64,000 nucleotides of DNA from Erinaceus europaeus (lineage: Eukaryota > Chordata > Mammalia > Eulipotyphla > Erinaceidae): NCBI RefSeq assembly GCF_950295315.1, contig NC_080179.1:66474626-66538625 (forward strand), read 5' to 3'. The number at the start of each line of letters is the position of its first letter. Position 1 is the first letter of the stretch. Below, piece by piece: positions 33,857 to 44,045 of this stretch. The notes under the pieces were generated by a model. The model was not told where the DNA came from. It saw only the letters and a list, made by a program, of their open reading frames with translations, and did no database searches. The translations under genes and the position numbers were made by a program.

Positions 33857-33975
33857 TTTTTTTTTTTTTTAACCAGAGCTGTGGTTTATGGTGCTACTGG
33901 GAATTGAACCAGGAACTCTGGAGCCTCAAGCATAAGAGTCTCTTTGCACAACCACTATGCTATCTGTCCCTGCCA
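33857..33975 (-). mobile_element. SINE family C, truncated
   Basis: Minus strand with 'gatagcatagtggttgtgca' and 'ctctggttaaaaaa'; body and tail shortened. Confidence 0.8.
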
Positions 33976-34002
33976 GAGCTGTAACTAATTCTTAAGTGCC
34001 CA

Positions 34003-34183
34003 AATTTTTTTTAAAAACTTATTTCTGTATTTTGCATAGAAGTAGAGAGGGGAATAGAGATAAAGAGATAAGAGAGGCAAAATGTAGTACTCTTAACCAC
34101 TCATAAAGCTTCCCTTCTGCAGGTGTAGACAGGGGCTTCACTTTGGCCCTTGCTTATGGTAACTTGTGCCACCACCTGGGCCC
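34003..34183 (-). mobile_element. SINE family B
   Basis: Minus-strand copy, diverged, with 'ggcccaggtggtggcacaag' head and an A-rich tail at 34003-34025. Confidence 0.82.
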
Positions 34184-34388
34184 CAGTGTCCATGTTTTGA
34201 GGGAAAGGAAGGGAAATGGGAAAGTGGAACATGATTTTGCTTCTCATCTTACTAGAAGTGACATTCTTCAAACAAATGAAACTTCTAATATGAATTCCTG
34301 GTAATGACTTGATAATAAATGATGGACGGAGGACATAAAAGGAAACAGTGACTTACTGAGGGTTTCTGCATGTAAAGGAAGTCCTCAT

Positions 34389-34538
34389 GGTCCAGGAGAT
34401 GGTGCAGTAGACACAGCACTGGACTCTCAAGCATGAGCATCTGAGTTCAATCCCCACAGCACATGTAACAGAGTGATGTCTGATTCTTTCTCTCTCTCCT
34501 CCTATTTTTCTCACAAATAAATAAATAAAATCTTAATA
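34389..34538 (+). mobile_element. SINE family F
   Basis: Head 'ggtccaggagatggtgcagt', 'actggactctcaagcatgag', B-box 'gagttcaatcccc', body 'agagtgatgtctgattcttt' and an (AAAT)n tail. Same family as 43441-43607. Confidence 0.85.
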
Positions 34539-34788
34539 GGACTGGCATAAGGATCCCGGTTCAAGCCCCTGGCTCCCTACCTGCAGGGGAGTCGCTTCAC
34601 AGGTGGTGAAGCAGGTCTGCAGGTGTCTATCTTTCTCTCCCCCTCTGTCTTCCCTTCCTCTCTCGATTTCTCTCTGTCCTATCCAACAATGAGGACATCA
34701 TCAACAACAATAATAACTACTACAACAATAAAATACAAGGCCAACAAAAAGGAATAAATAAATAATAAATAAATATATTTTTAAAAAG
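34539..34788 (+). mobile_element. SINE family A, 5'-truncated
   Basis: Begins at 'ggactggcataaggatcccg', lacks the A-box, and otherwise has core, body and tail. It follows directly on the family F tail, so it probably inserted there. Confidence 0.9.
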
Positions 34789-35523
34789 TTCTCAAAAATC
34801 TAGTTAGAATAAAGAATTGCCAACTGTTTTTTCATGATGCAAAGACTTTCCTGAATGTACTACAAACCCAGTAGATGAAAAATGTTGATGATCATTGAGA
34901 GAGGAGATTCACATATTCTAAACTGTATAATTTAGTCTGAACATGCCATCTGAAATAAGTTTGCAGGATCCTTGAGTTCTAGGTATGCAAATAACCAAAG
35001 GCTCTGACAGCATTCTTGTCTGTCACAGTTGAAGCCATCACAGGTCCAATCTCCATAGAGGAATAGATGTCTGTTTCTCCAAAGCTGCTACATCCTGTCA
35101 CACACATATAATTATCAACTAGCTCACTGAGACTCTGATGGGGACATCATGAACTTGACTATCTTTAAATTTGAAATCACCAAGAAATCACTAAAAAGTT
35201 GAGTCACTAGATGAAATTTCCTGTTTCAGACTGAAATGGGGTTCAAGATGAAAATTCAGCCTCGTATGGAAAGATAAAGAAGCATTTTTGCATCTCTGGC
35301 TCATGCAGCTTCTACTATAACAACATATATTTTCCTTCTCCATTGAAAGGATTAGACTCCAAAAATCCTGCACCAGGCGAATTCACCTTTCACAATAAAT
35401 AAATAAATAAACAAGTGTTTAAAAGAAAAGAAGTTTGGACCACCTAGGCAGTGAATTAATCTGTAAAATTTATCATAGACTTTTATTTCCATTCTTGACA
35501 AGCCAAGCTGTGAAGACAAGAGC
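34789..35523. other. No gene or repeat recognised
   Basis: Nothing supported. Confidence 0.5.
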
Positions 35524-35719
35524 AAAATTGCTTCTGGGGGCTGGACGGTGGAGAACCTGGTAGAATACATACATTCCAGTGCACTGGGGCCTGGATTCCA
35601 GCCCAGCTCTTCCATCATGAGCAGTGAAATGGTGCCTCAACCTCCCCCTTCTACTCTCAATTTATCTCTGTCTCTATAATAAATTAATAAATATATTTAA
35701 GTTAATAAAATTGCTTCTG
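35524..35719 (+). mobile_element. SINE family B, 13-bp TSD
   Basis: The TSD aaaattgcttctg is at 35524-35536 and 35707-35719. The 170-bp element is diverged in the tRNA-like part but complete in outline. Confidence 0.93.
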
Positions 35720-35805
35720 ATAACCCTTCTTCTTTCCTTTTCCCTTTTCTTTTCTTTCTTTGCTTGTCTTTCTTTCTTTGCTTGTCTTTCTTTCTTTCTT
35801 TCATT

Positions 35806-35848
<43 letters not shown>

Positions 35849-36175
35849 TCTCTCTCTCTCCCATGATTATTCTGGAGCTCTGTGCCAGCACACAAGGAAT
35901 CCACTGCTCTCAACGTGTTCCTTCCCTCCTTCCCCTCCTCCTCCTCCCCCTCTTCTCCTTCTTCCTCCTCCTCCTTTTTCTCCTCCTCTTCCTCCTCCCC
36001 CTATCTTTATTAAATAAGACACGTTGAAATTGACAGTGGAGAAGGGGAGAGAGAGGAGAGAGAATGATAGACACCTGCAGACTTGCTTCAACACTTGCGA
36101 AACATCCCCTTCCTCACTGCATGTGGGATGTTGGGGTTAGATCCTAGATGCACCACTGTCCCCCTCCCCCCCCAC
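35720..36175 (-). mobile_element. SINE family A-long with expanded CT/TTTC tracts
   Basis: The tRNA-like part and core lie at 36020-36175 on the minus strand; the 3' block is near 35865-35915. (CTTT)n and (CT)n at 35735-35862 and a CCT-rich run at 35925-36003 are expansions of its tail and body. Long Ser/Leu or Arg/Glu frames here are artefacts. Confidence 0.8.
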
Positions 36176-37542
36176 TGCTGGTAACTTTCAATGATGTCAT
36201 TCTATTTTTGCTTTGTATTGTTACATGATAGTCTTCCTGTTCTGTACATAGAACATCATACCTTTCTGTGTAAATGGTCACCTCAAATATATATAGACAC
36301 TTGACAGGTCAACACCATAGACAACTTATATTTTTAAAAGTAAGGATACCAAATAGGCATGTCTATTCTTCATTTCAATCGGTGATATAACTTTAGCTTT
36401 GCTCATTCAAAGTCCATGCTATAACATATGTATCTCTCCACATTGCCAGCAGAATACAGTTCTAACTTGGCCTCAACCACTTTAATATCTCCCAAAGTTG
36501 CATTTAAAAAATCTTTCTCCTGGTCTGCCACCTGCTTTACTCTCTTTCTCTGTCTCTCTGTCTTTTTTTTTTTTTTTTCAAATTCCCAACTCCATACCTT
36601 TCCTTTTCTATCTCCAACTGGTGTTCACCTCATCACTGTAAAATTTTCCTGATGTAGAACAGTTTACAAAAAGCAAGCCCACATATGTATAGCTTTAGGA
36701 AATGGAAACTGCATTTGTTAGAAGGTTTTGCAAATGCAATTAGGTGTGAAAAGTGGTACCATAGTTCTGTGGACAAAATGCTGGAGTAATACTTGAAATC
36801 AATTTGAAACTTAAGCACCAGGCAACTGGAATCTAGAAGAGTTCATTGTGGTAGGGTCCTGTGCCAGAGAATTCACATTTCCATATAAGTCTGACAAAGA
36901 AATAAGACTGAACAAATAAAGTAATGATGGAAACATGAGAAAGTTGTTATAACTAATTTTTTGGCAGGACCTGGCTGTGTGCCTATAAGTCTGCTGATAA
37001 GAAAACCACAGTCAGATTAACATGTTTCACTTATTGATCCATTTAGTTAGCAAATATTATTAAAGCCATAATATGTTGTTGCATCTGTGGTGAGCACAGC
37101 AAAAACAAAGGCAAGCAAAAACAGACTGCGACCTTGCACTCATGACTCCTGAAGTCTATTTACCCCAGGCACTGGCAAGCAGAATACAGCAGTCCCTCCA
37201 GGAAAAAAAAAAAAAATTATATATATTTTTTTCAATTGGCTGTGCTTTTAAAATGAAATATTAAAATCTAAAATGAGATCCAAATGTTTATTCCTGTGAC
37301 TATTTGATATTCCATAATCTCCCCCTCAACACTTTGTTGATGTTTTAAATGCAATGCTTAGTAAGTATGCCTTTCTCAAAAACGTTTGATGCTAGTGAAT
37401 TCTCACTAGACTGTATTCTCTCCACTAGCACAATCATTTTTTTTTTCTTTTGCTTTGTTCGCTTCATGACCTCACCATTCCAGGTTGACATTTTCAGAGA
37501 GCTAGATTAAAAAATTAAATAAAAAAACACAAAGAAAGAGAA
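36176..37542. other. No gene or repeat recognised (1.4 kb)
   Basis: Ordinary AT-rich DNA with a T-run at 36565 and an A-run at 37202. Confidence 0.5.
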
Positions 37543-37690
37543 AGAGAGCAAGACAAATAAAGACAGAAGTGGGGGGAATAACACAGCACTAGAATTTCCT
37601 CCAGTGCAGTGGGAACAGAGCTCAGCCCTGTGTCCCATACATGGCAAAGCAGGTGCACTATCCAAGTGAGATAGCTTTCTGGCCCTACAC
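37543..37690 (-). mobile_element. SINE family D
   Basis: The minus strand reads 'gggccagaaagctatctcac', then the tRNA-like part and the 'ccactgcactggaggaaatt' body. Confidence 0.8.
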
Positions 37691-37844
37691 CATCCACTCT
37701 AAATATCTTGCTGCAAAAGAAAGATCACAACCCTCTTGTTTCTATAGTGCTCAGGATCTGTACCACTCACGTCAGCAAAGAAACCAGATTCAATCCCCAC
37801 TGGCACTGATTTAGTCACATTCCATACACACATTTCAGAAAGAT

Positions 37845-38035
37845 TTGGTGAGAACAGAGAAGACAGCATAATTGTTATGCAAGAGGATTTCATGCCTGAG
37901 GCTCTCAAGTCCTAGGTTCAATACCCTGTATCACCAGAAGCCAAAACTGAGCAGTACTCTGATACTTCTCTCTTCCTCTTTCTTTCTTTCTTTCCTCCAG
38001 TTTCGCTCCTGTATCTCTCACTAAAACAAAGTAAT
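37845..38035 (+). mobile_element. SINE family C
   Basis: Head 'agacagcataattgttatgc', 'catgcctgaggctctcaagt', B-box 'taggttcaataccc' and CT-rich body. Its A-rich tail is the target of the next element. Confidence 0.88.
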
Positions 38036-38487
38036 AAAAAAAACTTTCGGGGTTTCCCGGAAGACGGCAGACTGAGAAGCTGCTAGAGGCTGAGCTCTGA
38101 CCACATCTCCTGGAAACGGTTCCAGTGCCACCAGGATGCTGGCCAGGCTTCCCTGGATTGAAGACCCCACCAATGTGTCCTGGAGCTCAGCTTCCCCAGA
38201 GAACCACCCTACTAGGGAAAGAGAGAGGCAGGCTGGGAGTATGGACCGACCAGTCAACGCCCATGTTCAGCGGGGAAGCAATTACAGAAGCCAGACCTTC
38301 TACCTTCTGCAACCCTCAATGACCCTGGGTCCATGCTCCCAGAGGGATGGAGAATGGGAAAGCTATCAGGGGAGGGGGTGGGTTATGGAGATTGGGTGGT
38401 GGGAATTGTGTGGAGTTGTACCCCTCCTACATTATGGTTTTGTTAATTAATCCTTTCTTAAATAAAAACAATTTAAAAAAAACTTTC
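38036..38487 (+). mobile_element. Composite L1-like element, apparently 5'-complete, 13-bp TSD
   Basis: The TSD aaaaaaaactttc is at 38036-38048 and 38475-38487. The 426-bp insert begins ggggtttcccggaagacggc, a G-rich, L1-5'-UTR-like start not found in the other type 2 copies. After about 90 bases it switches to type 2 L1 3' UTR (from 'ggcttccctggattgaagac' on) and ends in an A-rich tail. No ORF. It looks like a short L1 made of both ends, or a non-autonomous family. Confidence 0.82.
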
Positions 38488-38901
38488 AAAAATTGGTGAG
38501 CCATTTAATATGTGCCTGATACTGAACCGAGTCAGAGGGAAACATAAACTATAGATTCTATCAAATAAATATGAGATTGCTATTACTAATAATAATAATT
38601 CAGTACTAGAAAGTAAAAATTAATTACTTTCAGGAGAAAGCTTAAGTAGTTCTAATGAAGTAGAGTTATCAAGAACTCAAAGAGGAGAAATTTGTGTATT
38701 CCTCATAATTACATAGCATTTAATTCTAAAATATTATTTATTTTAAAAATAGGATCTCATGGGATGTGTATCTTCCATATTCTGTGTGTTTGCTAGTAGT
38801 CTACTTAATTTTACATTTTGTTTGACCTAAGGATTCTGATAATAACATGGCATTTAATTTGACTATAGAACGAATGTTTAAAATAATCCCCATTTTCCCT
38901 T
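38488..38901. other. No gene or repeat recognised
   Basis: AT-rich, nothing supported. Confidence 0.5.
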
Positions 38902-39221
38902 AAGAATAAGCATCCTAGGAATCTAGAGGTAACTCAGCGGACTAAGCGCGCGTGGTGCAAAGTGCAAGGACCAGTGTAAGGATCCCTGTTGGAGCCCCCG
39001 GCTCCCCACCTGCAGGGGAGTCACTTCACAGGCAGTGAAGCAGGTCTGCAGGTATCTTAATCTCCCCCTCTCTGTCTTCCCCTCCTCTCTATTTCTCTCT
39101 GCCCTACCCAACAATGACAACAACAATAATAACTACAACAACAATAAAAAACAAGGGCAACAAAAGGGAAAATAAATAAATATAATTTTAAAAATATAAA
39201 AAAAAAAAGAATAAGCATCCT
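38902..39221 (+). mobile_element. SINE family A, 15-bp TSD
   Basis: The TSD aagaataagcatcct is at 38902-38916 and 39207-39221. Full-length element with a slightly altered head. Confidence 0.96.
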
Positions 39222-39455
39222 TGGGGCCAAGTGGTGGCACACCTGGTTGAGTGTACATATCACATTGCAGAAGGACCTAGGGTTGAGATCCCAGTCCTCC
39301 CCACCTCATGGGCAAAGCTTTGCAAGTGGTGAAGCAGAGCTGCAGATGTCTCTCTGTCTCTCTTTCTCTCTCTCTCTCTCTCTAGTTCACCCTTCCCTCT
39401 TGATTTCTGGCTGTCTCTATCCATAATAAAGATAATGGAAATTTTTTTAAAGCAT
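39222..39455 (+). mobile_element. SINE family B with (CT)n
   Basis: Head 'gccaagtggtggcacacctg', diverged B-box, core 'gcaagtggtgaagcagagct', (CT)n at 39352-39384 and an A-rich end. It abuts the previous SINE's TSD. Confidence 0.87.
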
Positions 39456-39467
39456 AAATATACCAGG

Positions 39468-39655
39468 GGGCAGGCTGTGACACACTCATTGAGAGTACAT
39501 TAACATTTTCAAGAAACCAGACTCAGATTCAAATCCCTGGTCTCCACCTACGGGGGGAGCTTCATAGTACAGAGATGCGATGCAGGTGCCTCTCTTTCCA
39601 TCACCCTCTCTATCTCCCCCTCTCCTCAATTTCTCAAATTGAAAAACAATAAGTA
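39468..39655 (+). mobile_element. SINE family B, diverged
   Basis: Weak head, 'cagattcaaatccctggtct' B-box region, 'ggagcttcatagtacagaga' core and CT-rich body. Confidence 0.75.
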
Positions 39656-39685
39656 ACTCTTGAGAAGAATAAGTACTCTAGGACT

Positions 39686-40968
39686 GGGAATATAGTTCTT
39701 CTTCTAGCGTTTGCCCTTCTTCCGTAGCCAGTCAACAGCATCAGGTTGAGCCTGATGTAAAGTTTCAAGACCTCCTTTGAATCTGGAGAGGTGGCAGTCG
39801 TTGACTATGTGGGTCATAGTCTGTCTGGAGCCGCAGGGGCAGTTCGGGTCGTCTCTGGCTCCCCAGCAATGGAACATAGTGGCGCACCGGCCATGGCCTG
39901 TTCGACAGCGATTGAGGAGGGCCCAATTATAACGTGCTAGGTCAAAGCCAGGTTGACGCTTGCAGGGGTCTGTGATGAGGTGTTTGTTCTTGACCTCAGC
40001 TGACTGCCAACTCTGTTTCCAAGAGTCTGGAACAGAGAAGTTCAGTGTAGGCATAGGGGACCAGATTGGGTGACGAGACGACAAGCGTTGGACAGGGTGG
40101 GCGAAGATATCCGCGTATATTGGCAGGTCCGGTCGAGCGTAGACATGGGAAATGAACTTAGATGATGCCGCATCCCGACGAATATCTGGCGGGGCGATGT
40201 TGCTGAGAACTGGCAGCCATGGAACCGGGGTGGAATGGATGGTTCCAGAAATGATCCTCATGGAGGAATATAATTTGGAATCGACCAAGTGGACATGGGG
40301 GCTACGGAACCATCCTGGGGCACAGTATTCTGCAGTGGAATAGCATAATGCCAGAGAGGATGATCGTAGTGTGGAAGCACTCGCGCCCCATGAGGAGCTG
40401 GCCATTCTTGCAATGATGTGATTCCTCGCGCCCACCTTTGTTGCAGTTTTTATGAGATGTTTGTGAAATGACAGAGTGCGATCGAGAGTAATGCCAAGAT
40501 AGACTGGCTGGGCTTCATGCCGGATTCTCGTATCGCAAGCGGCACATTAAGCTCACGCAAGGCTGAGGCATGGTGTAGATGGAAAACAGATGAGACCGTT
40601 TTTGCAGTGCTAGGGATTAGTCGCCATTTTTCACAGTAATCAGATATCAGAGACATGTCTTTCATGAGTGTTTCCTTGAAGATGTCGAACTTGGATGCCT
40701 GAGTTGCATAGCAGATGTCATCGGCGTAGATGAACTTCCTTGAAGAAGTTTCTGGGAGGTCACTGATGTAAATATTGAATAGCGTAGGAGCCAGAACAGA
40801 GCCCTGGGGGAGGCCACTTGAGACAAGTCTCCATCTGCTAGACTTGTCACCCAGATACACCGTGAATCTTCTGTTTTGGAGAAGAAACGATATAGTGTTG
40901 GCCACCCATGGAGGCAGGCATCTTGAGATCTTGACTAGGAGACCACGGTGCCAGACCAGGGAATATAG
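39686..40968 (-). mobile_element. Vingi-type non-LTR retrotransposon, 5'-truncated, 10-bp TSD
   Basis: The TSD gggaatatag is at 39686-39695 and 40959-40968; the insert is 39696-40958 (1,263 bp) with minus polarity. It begins in mid reverse transcriptase and ends in an unusual 3' end with no poly-A: stop codon, then only about eight bases of GAA repeat. GC content and CpG density are clearly higher than in the flanks. As I recall, Kojima and colleagues described Vingi, a sister of the Ingi clade, from hedgehog genomes and discussed horizontal transfer. Confidence 0.88.
39704..40957 (-). pseudogene. Vingi ORF remnant: reverse transcriptase palm to C-terminal zinc motif
   Basis: Open from the very start of the insert (upstream of the annotated-length frame at 40905) to about 40520, then continuing in another frame to the stop at 39704-39706: one frameshift. 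The first part has RRFTVYLGD, GLPQGSVLAPTLFNIYISDL and YADD (residues 60-63 when counted from 40905), the RT catalytic core. The second part (243 codons from 40435) includes WGASASTLRSSSLALCYSTA and YCAPGW, and near its end a C-x-C ... H-x4-C zinc-knuckle-like motif (CPCGSRQTMTHIVNDC). No RNase H domain is visible, as expected for Vingi. The fold and motifs separate it clearly from L1 ORF2. Confidence 0.88.
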
Positions 40969-41137
40969 TATAATGGTTATGCAAAAAGACTTTCATGCCT
41001 GAGTCCTCTAAGCCCCAGGTTCAATCTCTAGTATTTTCATAAGCCAGAACTGAGCAGAGCTCTGGTCTCTCTCTCTCTCCTTTCAGTATTACCCTCATTA
41101 AAATAAATATCCTATTTTAAAAGAGTAAGTACCCTAG

Positions 41138-41222
41138 GGGCTAAGTGGTAAAGTCCCAGTCTCCCAGCTCCCAGTCTCCACCTGCAGCGGAGAAGCTTCA
41201 TGACCAGTGGAGAGCAGTGATG

Positions 41223-41253
<31 letters not shown>

Positions 41254-41515
41254 TTTTCTCTCTCCCTCTCCCTCCCCTTCTCACTTTCCCTCCCCCTCTC
41301 CCTTTCATTCCCTCCTCCCTCTCTCTTTTCCCCTCTCTCTTTCCCCCTCTTTCTCTTTCCCCCTTTCTCTTTCCCCCTCTCTCTTTCTTTCTTTCCCTCC
41401 TCCTCCTTTCTCACTGCTCCCCCTTACCCCCCTTCCTCCGCCTCCACCTCCTCTGCCTTTCCCTCTCCCTTTATAAGTATCTGTCTCTCACTCTATATAT
41501 ATAAAAAAAAAAAAG
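41138..41515 (+). mobile_element. SINE family B with a large CT-rich expansion
   Basis: Short SINE part at 41138-41225 (core 'gaagcttcatgaccagtgga'), then about 260 bases of CT/CCT-rich simple sequence and an A-run at 41502. Tract frames are artefacts. Confidence 0.75.
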
Positions 41516-41627
41516 TATAAAAGAGAGAAGAAAAAAAAAAAGAAAAAAACAGTCACTGGAAATTTCGATGGAATTGTGCAGGTATGATTGATAAACCTGT
41601 TGACAAAACACACACACACCTATAGAA

Positions 41628-42241
41628 TCAGCCATGACATCATCTCCCCAGACAATAAATTGAATCTATCTACATATAAGATTTCAGGCTCAGAGGAAAA
41701 AAAGAAAAAGAAAAAAAAACTAGTATAACCACAGGCTCTTTGGAATATAACTAAAATATGCCTACTAGCTATCTACAGAACAAAGACCCCCCCCCAACTC
41801 TTCATCAGCACTATTCTAGCCCTTAGGTCCATGATTGCTCAATAATTTGTTTGGCTTTGTATGTTAACCACCAGGTTCCAGATGCTAGCATGATGCCAAC
41901 CAGACTTCCCTGGACAGACAACCCCACCAATGTGTCCTGGAGCTCCGATTCCCCATAGCCCCACCATACTAGGGAAAGAAAGAGGCAAGCTGGGAGTATG
42001 GATATACCTGCCAATGTCCATGTTCAGCGGAGAAGCAATTACAGAAGCCAGACCTTCAACCTTCAGCATCCCACAAGGACCTTGGGTCCATACTGCCAGA
42101 GGGTTAAATAATAGGAAAGCTATCAGGGTAGGGGAAGGGATACAGAGTTCTGGTGGTGGGAATTGTGTGGTATTGTACCCCTCTTATCCTATGGTTTAGT
42201 CGATGTTTCCTTTTTATAAATAAAAAATTTTTTAAAAAAGA
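41628..42241 (+). mobile_element. Type 2 L1 3' UTR
   Basis: Starts near 'gccatgacatcatctcccca', has an A-rich block (41695-41720) and a C-run (41787-41795), 'ccaccaatgtgtcctggagc', and ends 'cctttttataaataaaaa'. Best reference copy here for the type 2 3' UTR. No ORF2. Confidence 0.88.
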
Positions 42242-43416
42242 AAGCATGTATTGATTGGATGAACAGTTCTAATGAATGCTTGCCATAAGTAGGTTCTCTG
42301 TAAAGTTTGTCGAGTCAGATCTTACCAGTGTCAGAAATAGTTTCTGACCATGATAATTCTGAAAGTAAACCTCACTGAGGGCTAACAAAAAAATCCCTCC
42401 ACCATCAATAAAGCAGTCCTTATATTGCCTCTAATCTTCTAAGAAAATAGTTGACAGTATTAGTATTTGGGAATAAGAATAGAGAAATAATTCAATACTC
42501 AAAATATAAATATAATAATATAGCTTCAAAAAATGTGAACTAACATTAAAAAAAACAATGAAAGATTAACTTGGGATGAAAAATTAACTTGGGATGAATA
42601 AACTAGGATGGTTTAAGTCCTGAACCCACTAGAAAGAGTTCCTCTAGACATAAGTTTTGAGGAAATGATTTTCACTCTCATGCATTTGCTAAAAAGTGAA
42701 CTGAGCAGTGGAGAATGACCAGGAGGACAGAAAAATACCACTGATAATATCAATGTGAACTCCCCCAGTTAAAAACAAACAAACAAAAAAAACTCGGTAG
42801 TACACCTATCCAGTCAGATGGTCTCATTGGCATTGGGCATCATTGTGGGAGCCTGCAGTCCACTGGCACTCACCCCCACCAAAGGGTCACACGTTCTTTG
42901 TGTGTGTATTATAAATAGCAACCTTTACCAGCAACAAAAGACCTTAATTCTTTGCTTTTGTCCCTGAATATTGGTCTATACTTCACTATCAGCTTGAGAC
43001 AACTTTGACTTACCAGATGTGTGTTAAAATAAATGCAGCAGCTCTTGATTTATAATTGATGTATAACATTAACTTCCTGTGTACCCACTCTCAAAATATA
43101 CAGAAACTAACTTTCGAAGGGCAAACCATTCAATACTGGAAATAATGTCTTGTATGAAACTTAGTGCCAAAAAAAAACTTAAATAAATACAAATAAAGTA
43201 TAAGAAAAACAGAAGCCTCTGCTCCCCTCCTACAGAGAGGAAATTTGATAATCAGTGGAGCAATGCTATAGTTGTTTCTCATTTTTATCTCCCTCACTAT
43301 TTGTCTCTCATCCTCATCCTCTTATCAAAAGTAAAAAGAAAAAGAAAAAAGAAAGTGCAAAAGAAGAGCAGAATAGAGAAATGACATTGAAACTATCTTA
43401 TGTAAAAGAATGATTA
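42242..43416. other. No gene or repeat recognised
   Basis: AT-rich, with a small tandem 'acttgggatgaa' pair at 42570-42600. Confidence 0.5.
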
Positions 43417-43440
43417 TAGAAAGTGGTTATACCTTACTTT

Positions 43441-43607
43441 AAGAAAGCGGTCAGTGTGGTCTGGGAGGTGGCACAGTGATAAAGCTTTGGACTCTCAAGC
43501 ATGAGATCCTGAGTTAATCCCCGGCAGCACATGTGCCAGAGTGATGTCTGGTTCTTTCTCTCTCCTCCTATCTTTCTCATTAATAAATAAATAAAATCTG
43601 AAAAGAA
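43441..43607 (+). mobile_element. SINE family F
   Basis: Head 'ggtctgggaggtggcacagt', 'ggactctcaagcatgagatc', body 'agagtgatgtctggttcttt'. The sequence 'agaaagtggttata' and its continuation before the SINE (43419) are repeated just after it (43608), forming a long imperfect TSD. Confidence 0.87.
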
Positions 43608-43759
43608 AAGAAAGTGGTTATATCTTACTTTATGTACCATCATTCTGTGTGCCCATATAATTAATAATCAGAAATAAAATAAATAAACAAATGAATTCAC
43701 TACCTCATTAACATATTTCTTTCTTGTGTGAGATAGATATATTTATGCCCACACCTTTC

Positions 43760-43767
43760 TTTTTAAA

Positions 43768-43808
<41 letters not shown>

Positions 43809-44045
43809 CCACCAGGGTTTTTGCTGGGACTCTATGCCAGCACTATGAATCTGCTGCTCTTGGTGGCCATTTTTTCTGGTTTTCTTTTTTGTTTGTTTGT
43901 TTGGATTTTTTCCCCCTTGTTTTTATTTGACAGGCCAGAGATAAGTTTAGAGAAGAGGGGAGACAGAGAGGGAAAGAGAATGATAGACACCTGCAGACCT
44001 GCTTTACCCCTCTTGAAGCAGCCCCCCTATAGGTGGGGCCCACAA
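43760..44045 (-). mobile_element. SINE family A-long with (TTA)n tail
   Basis: The minus-strand 3' block 'caaaaaccctggtggtggta' is followed by about 14 ATA-type triplets (43766-43805 as TTA on the plus strand). The head at the right end is truncated. Confidence 0.85.

Larger units (their letters stand above)
39665..41137 (+). mobile_element. SINE family C split by the Vingi insertion
   Basis: The left part (39683-39695) and right part (40969-41119) join into one family C SINE: 'ggactgggaatatag' continues as 'tataatggttatgcaaaaag'. Imperfect TSDs of the SINE (aagaataagtactctagg and aagagtaagtaccctagg) lie at 39665-39682 and 41120-41137. The break is inside the tRNA-like A-box. Confidence 0.92.

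Noticed and set aside
39704..40435. 243-codon minus frame considered as a host gene
   Set aside because: Its residues and the frame upstream of it are those of a LINE reverse transcriptase, and TSDs bracket the whole unit.
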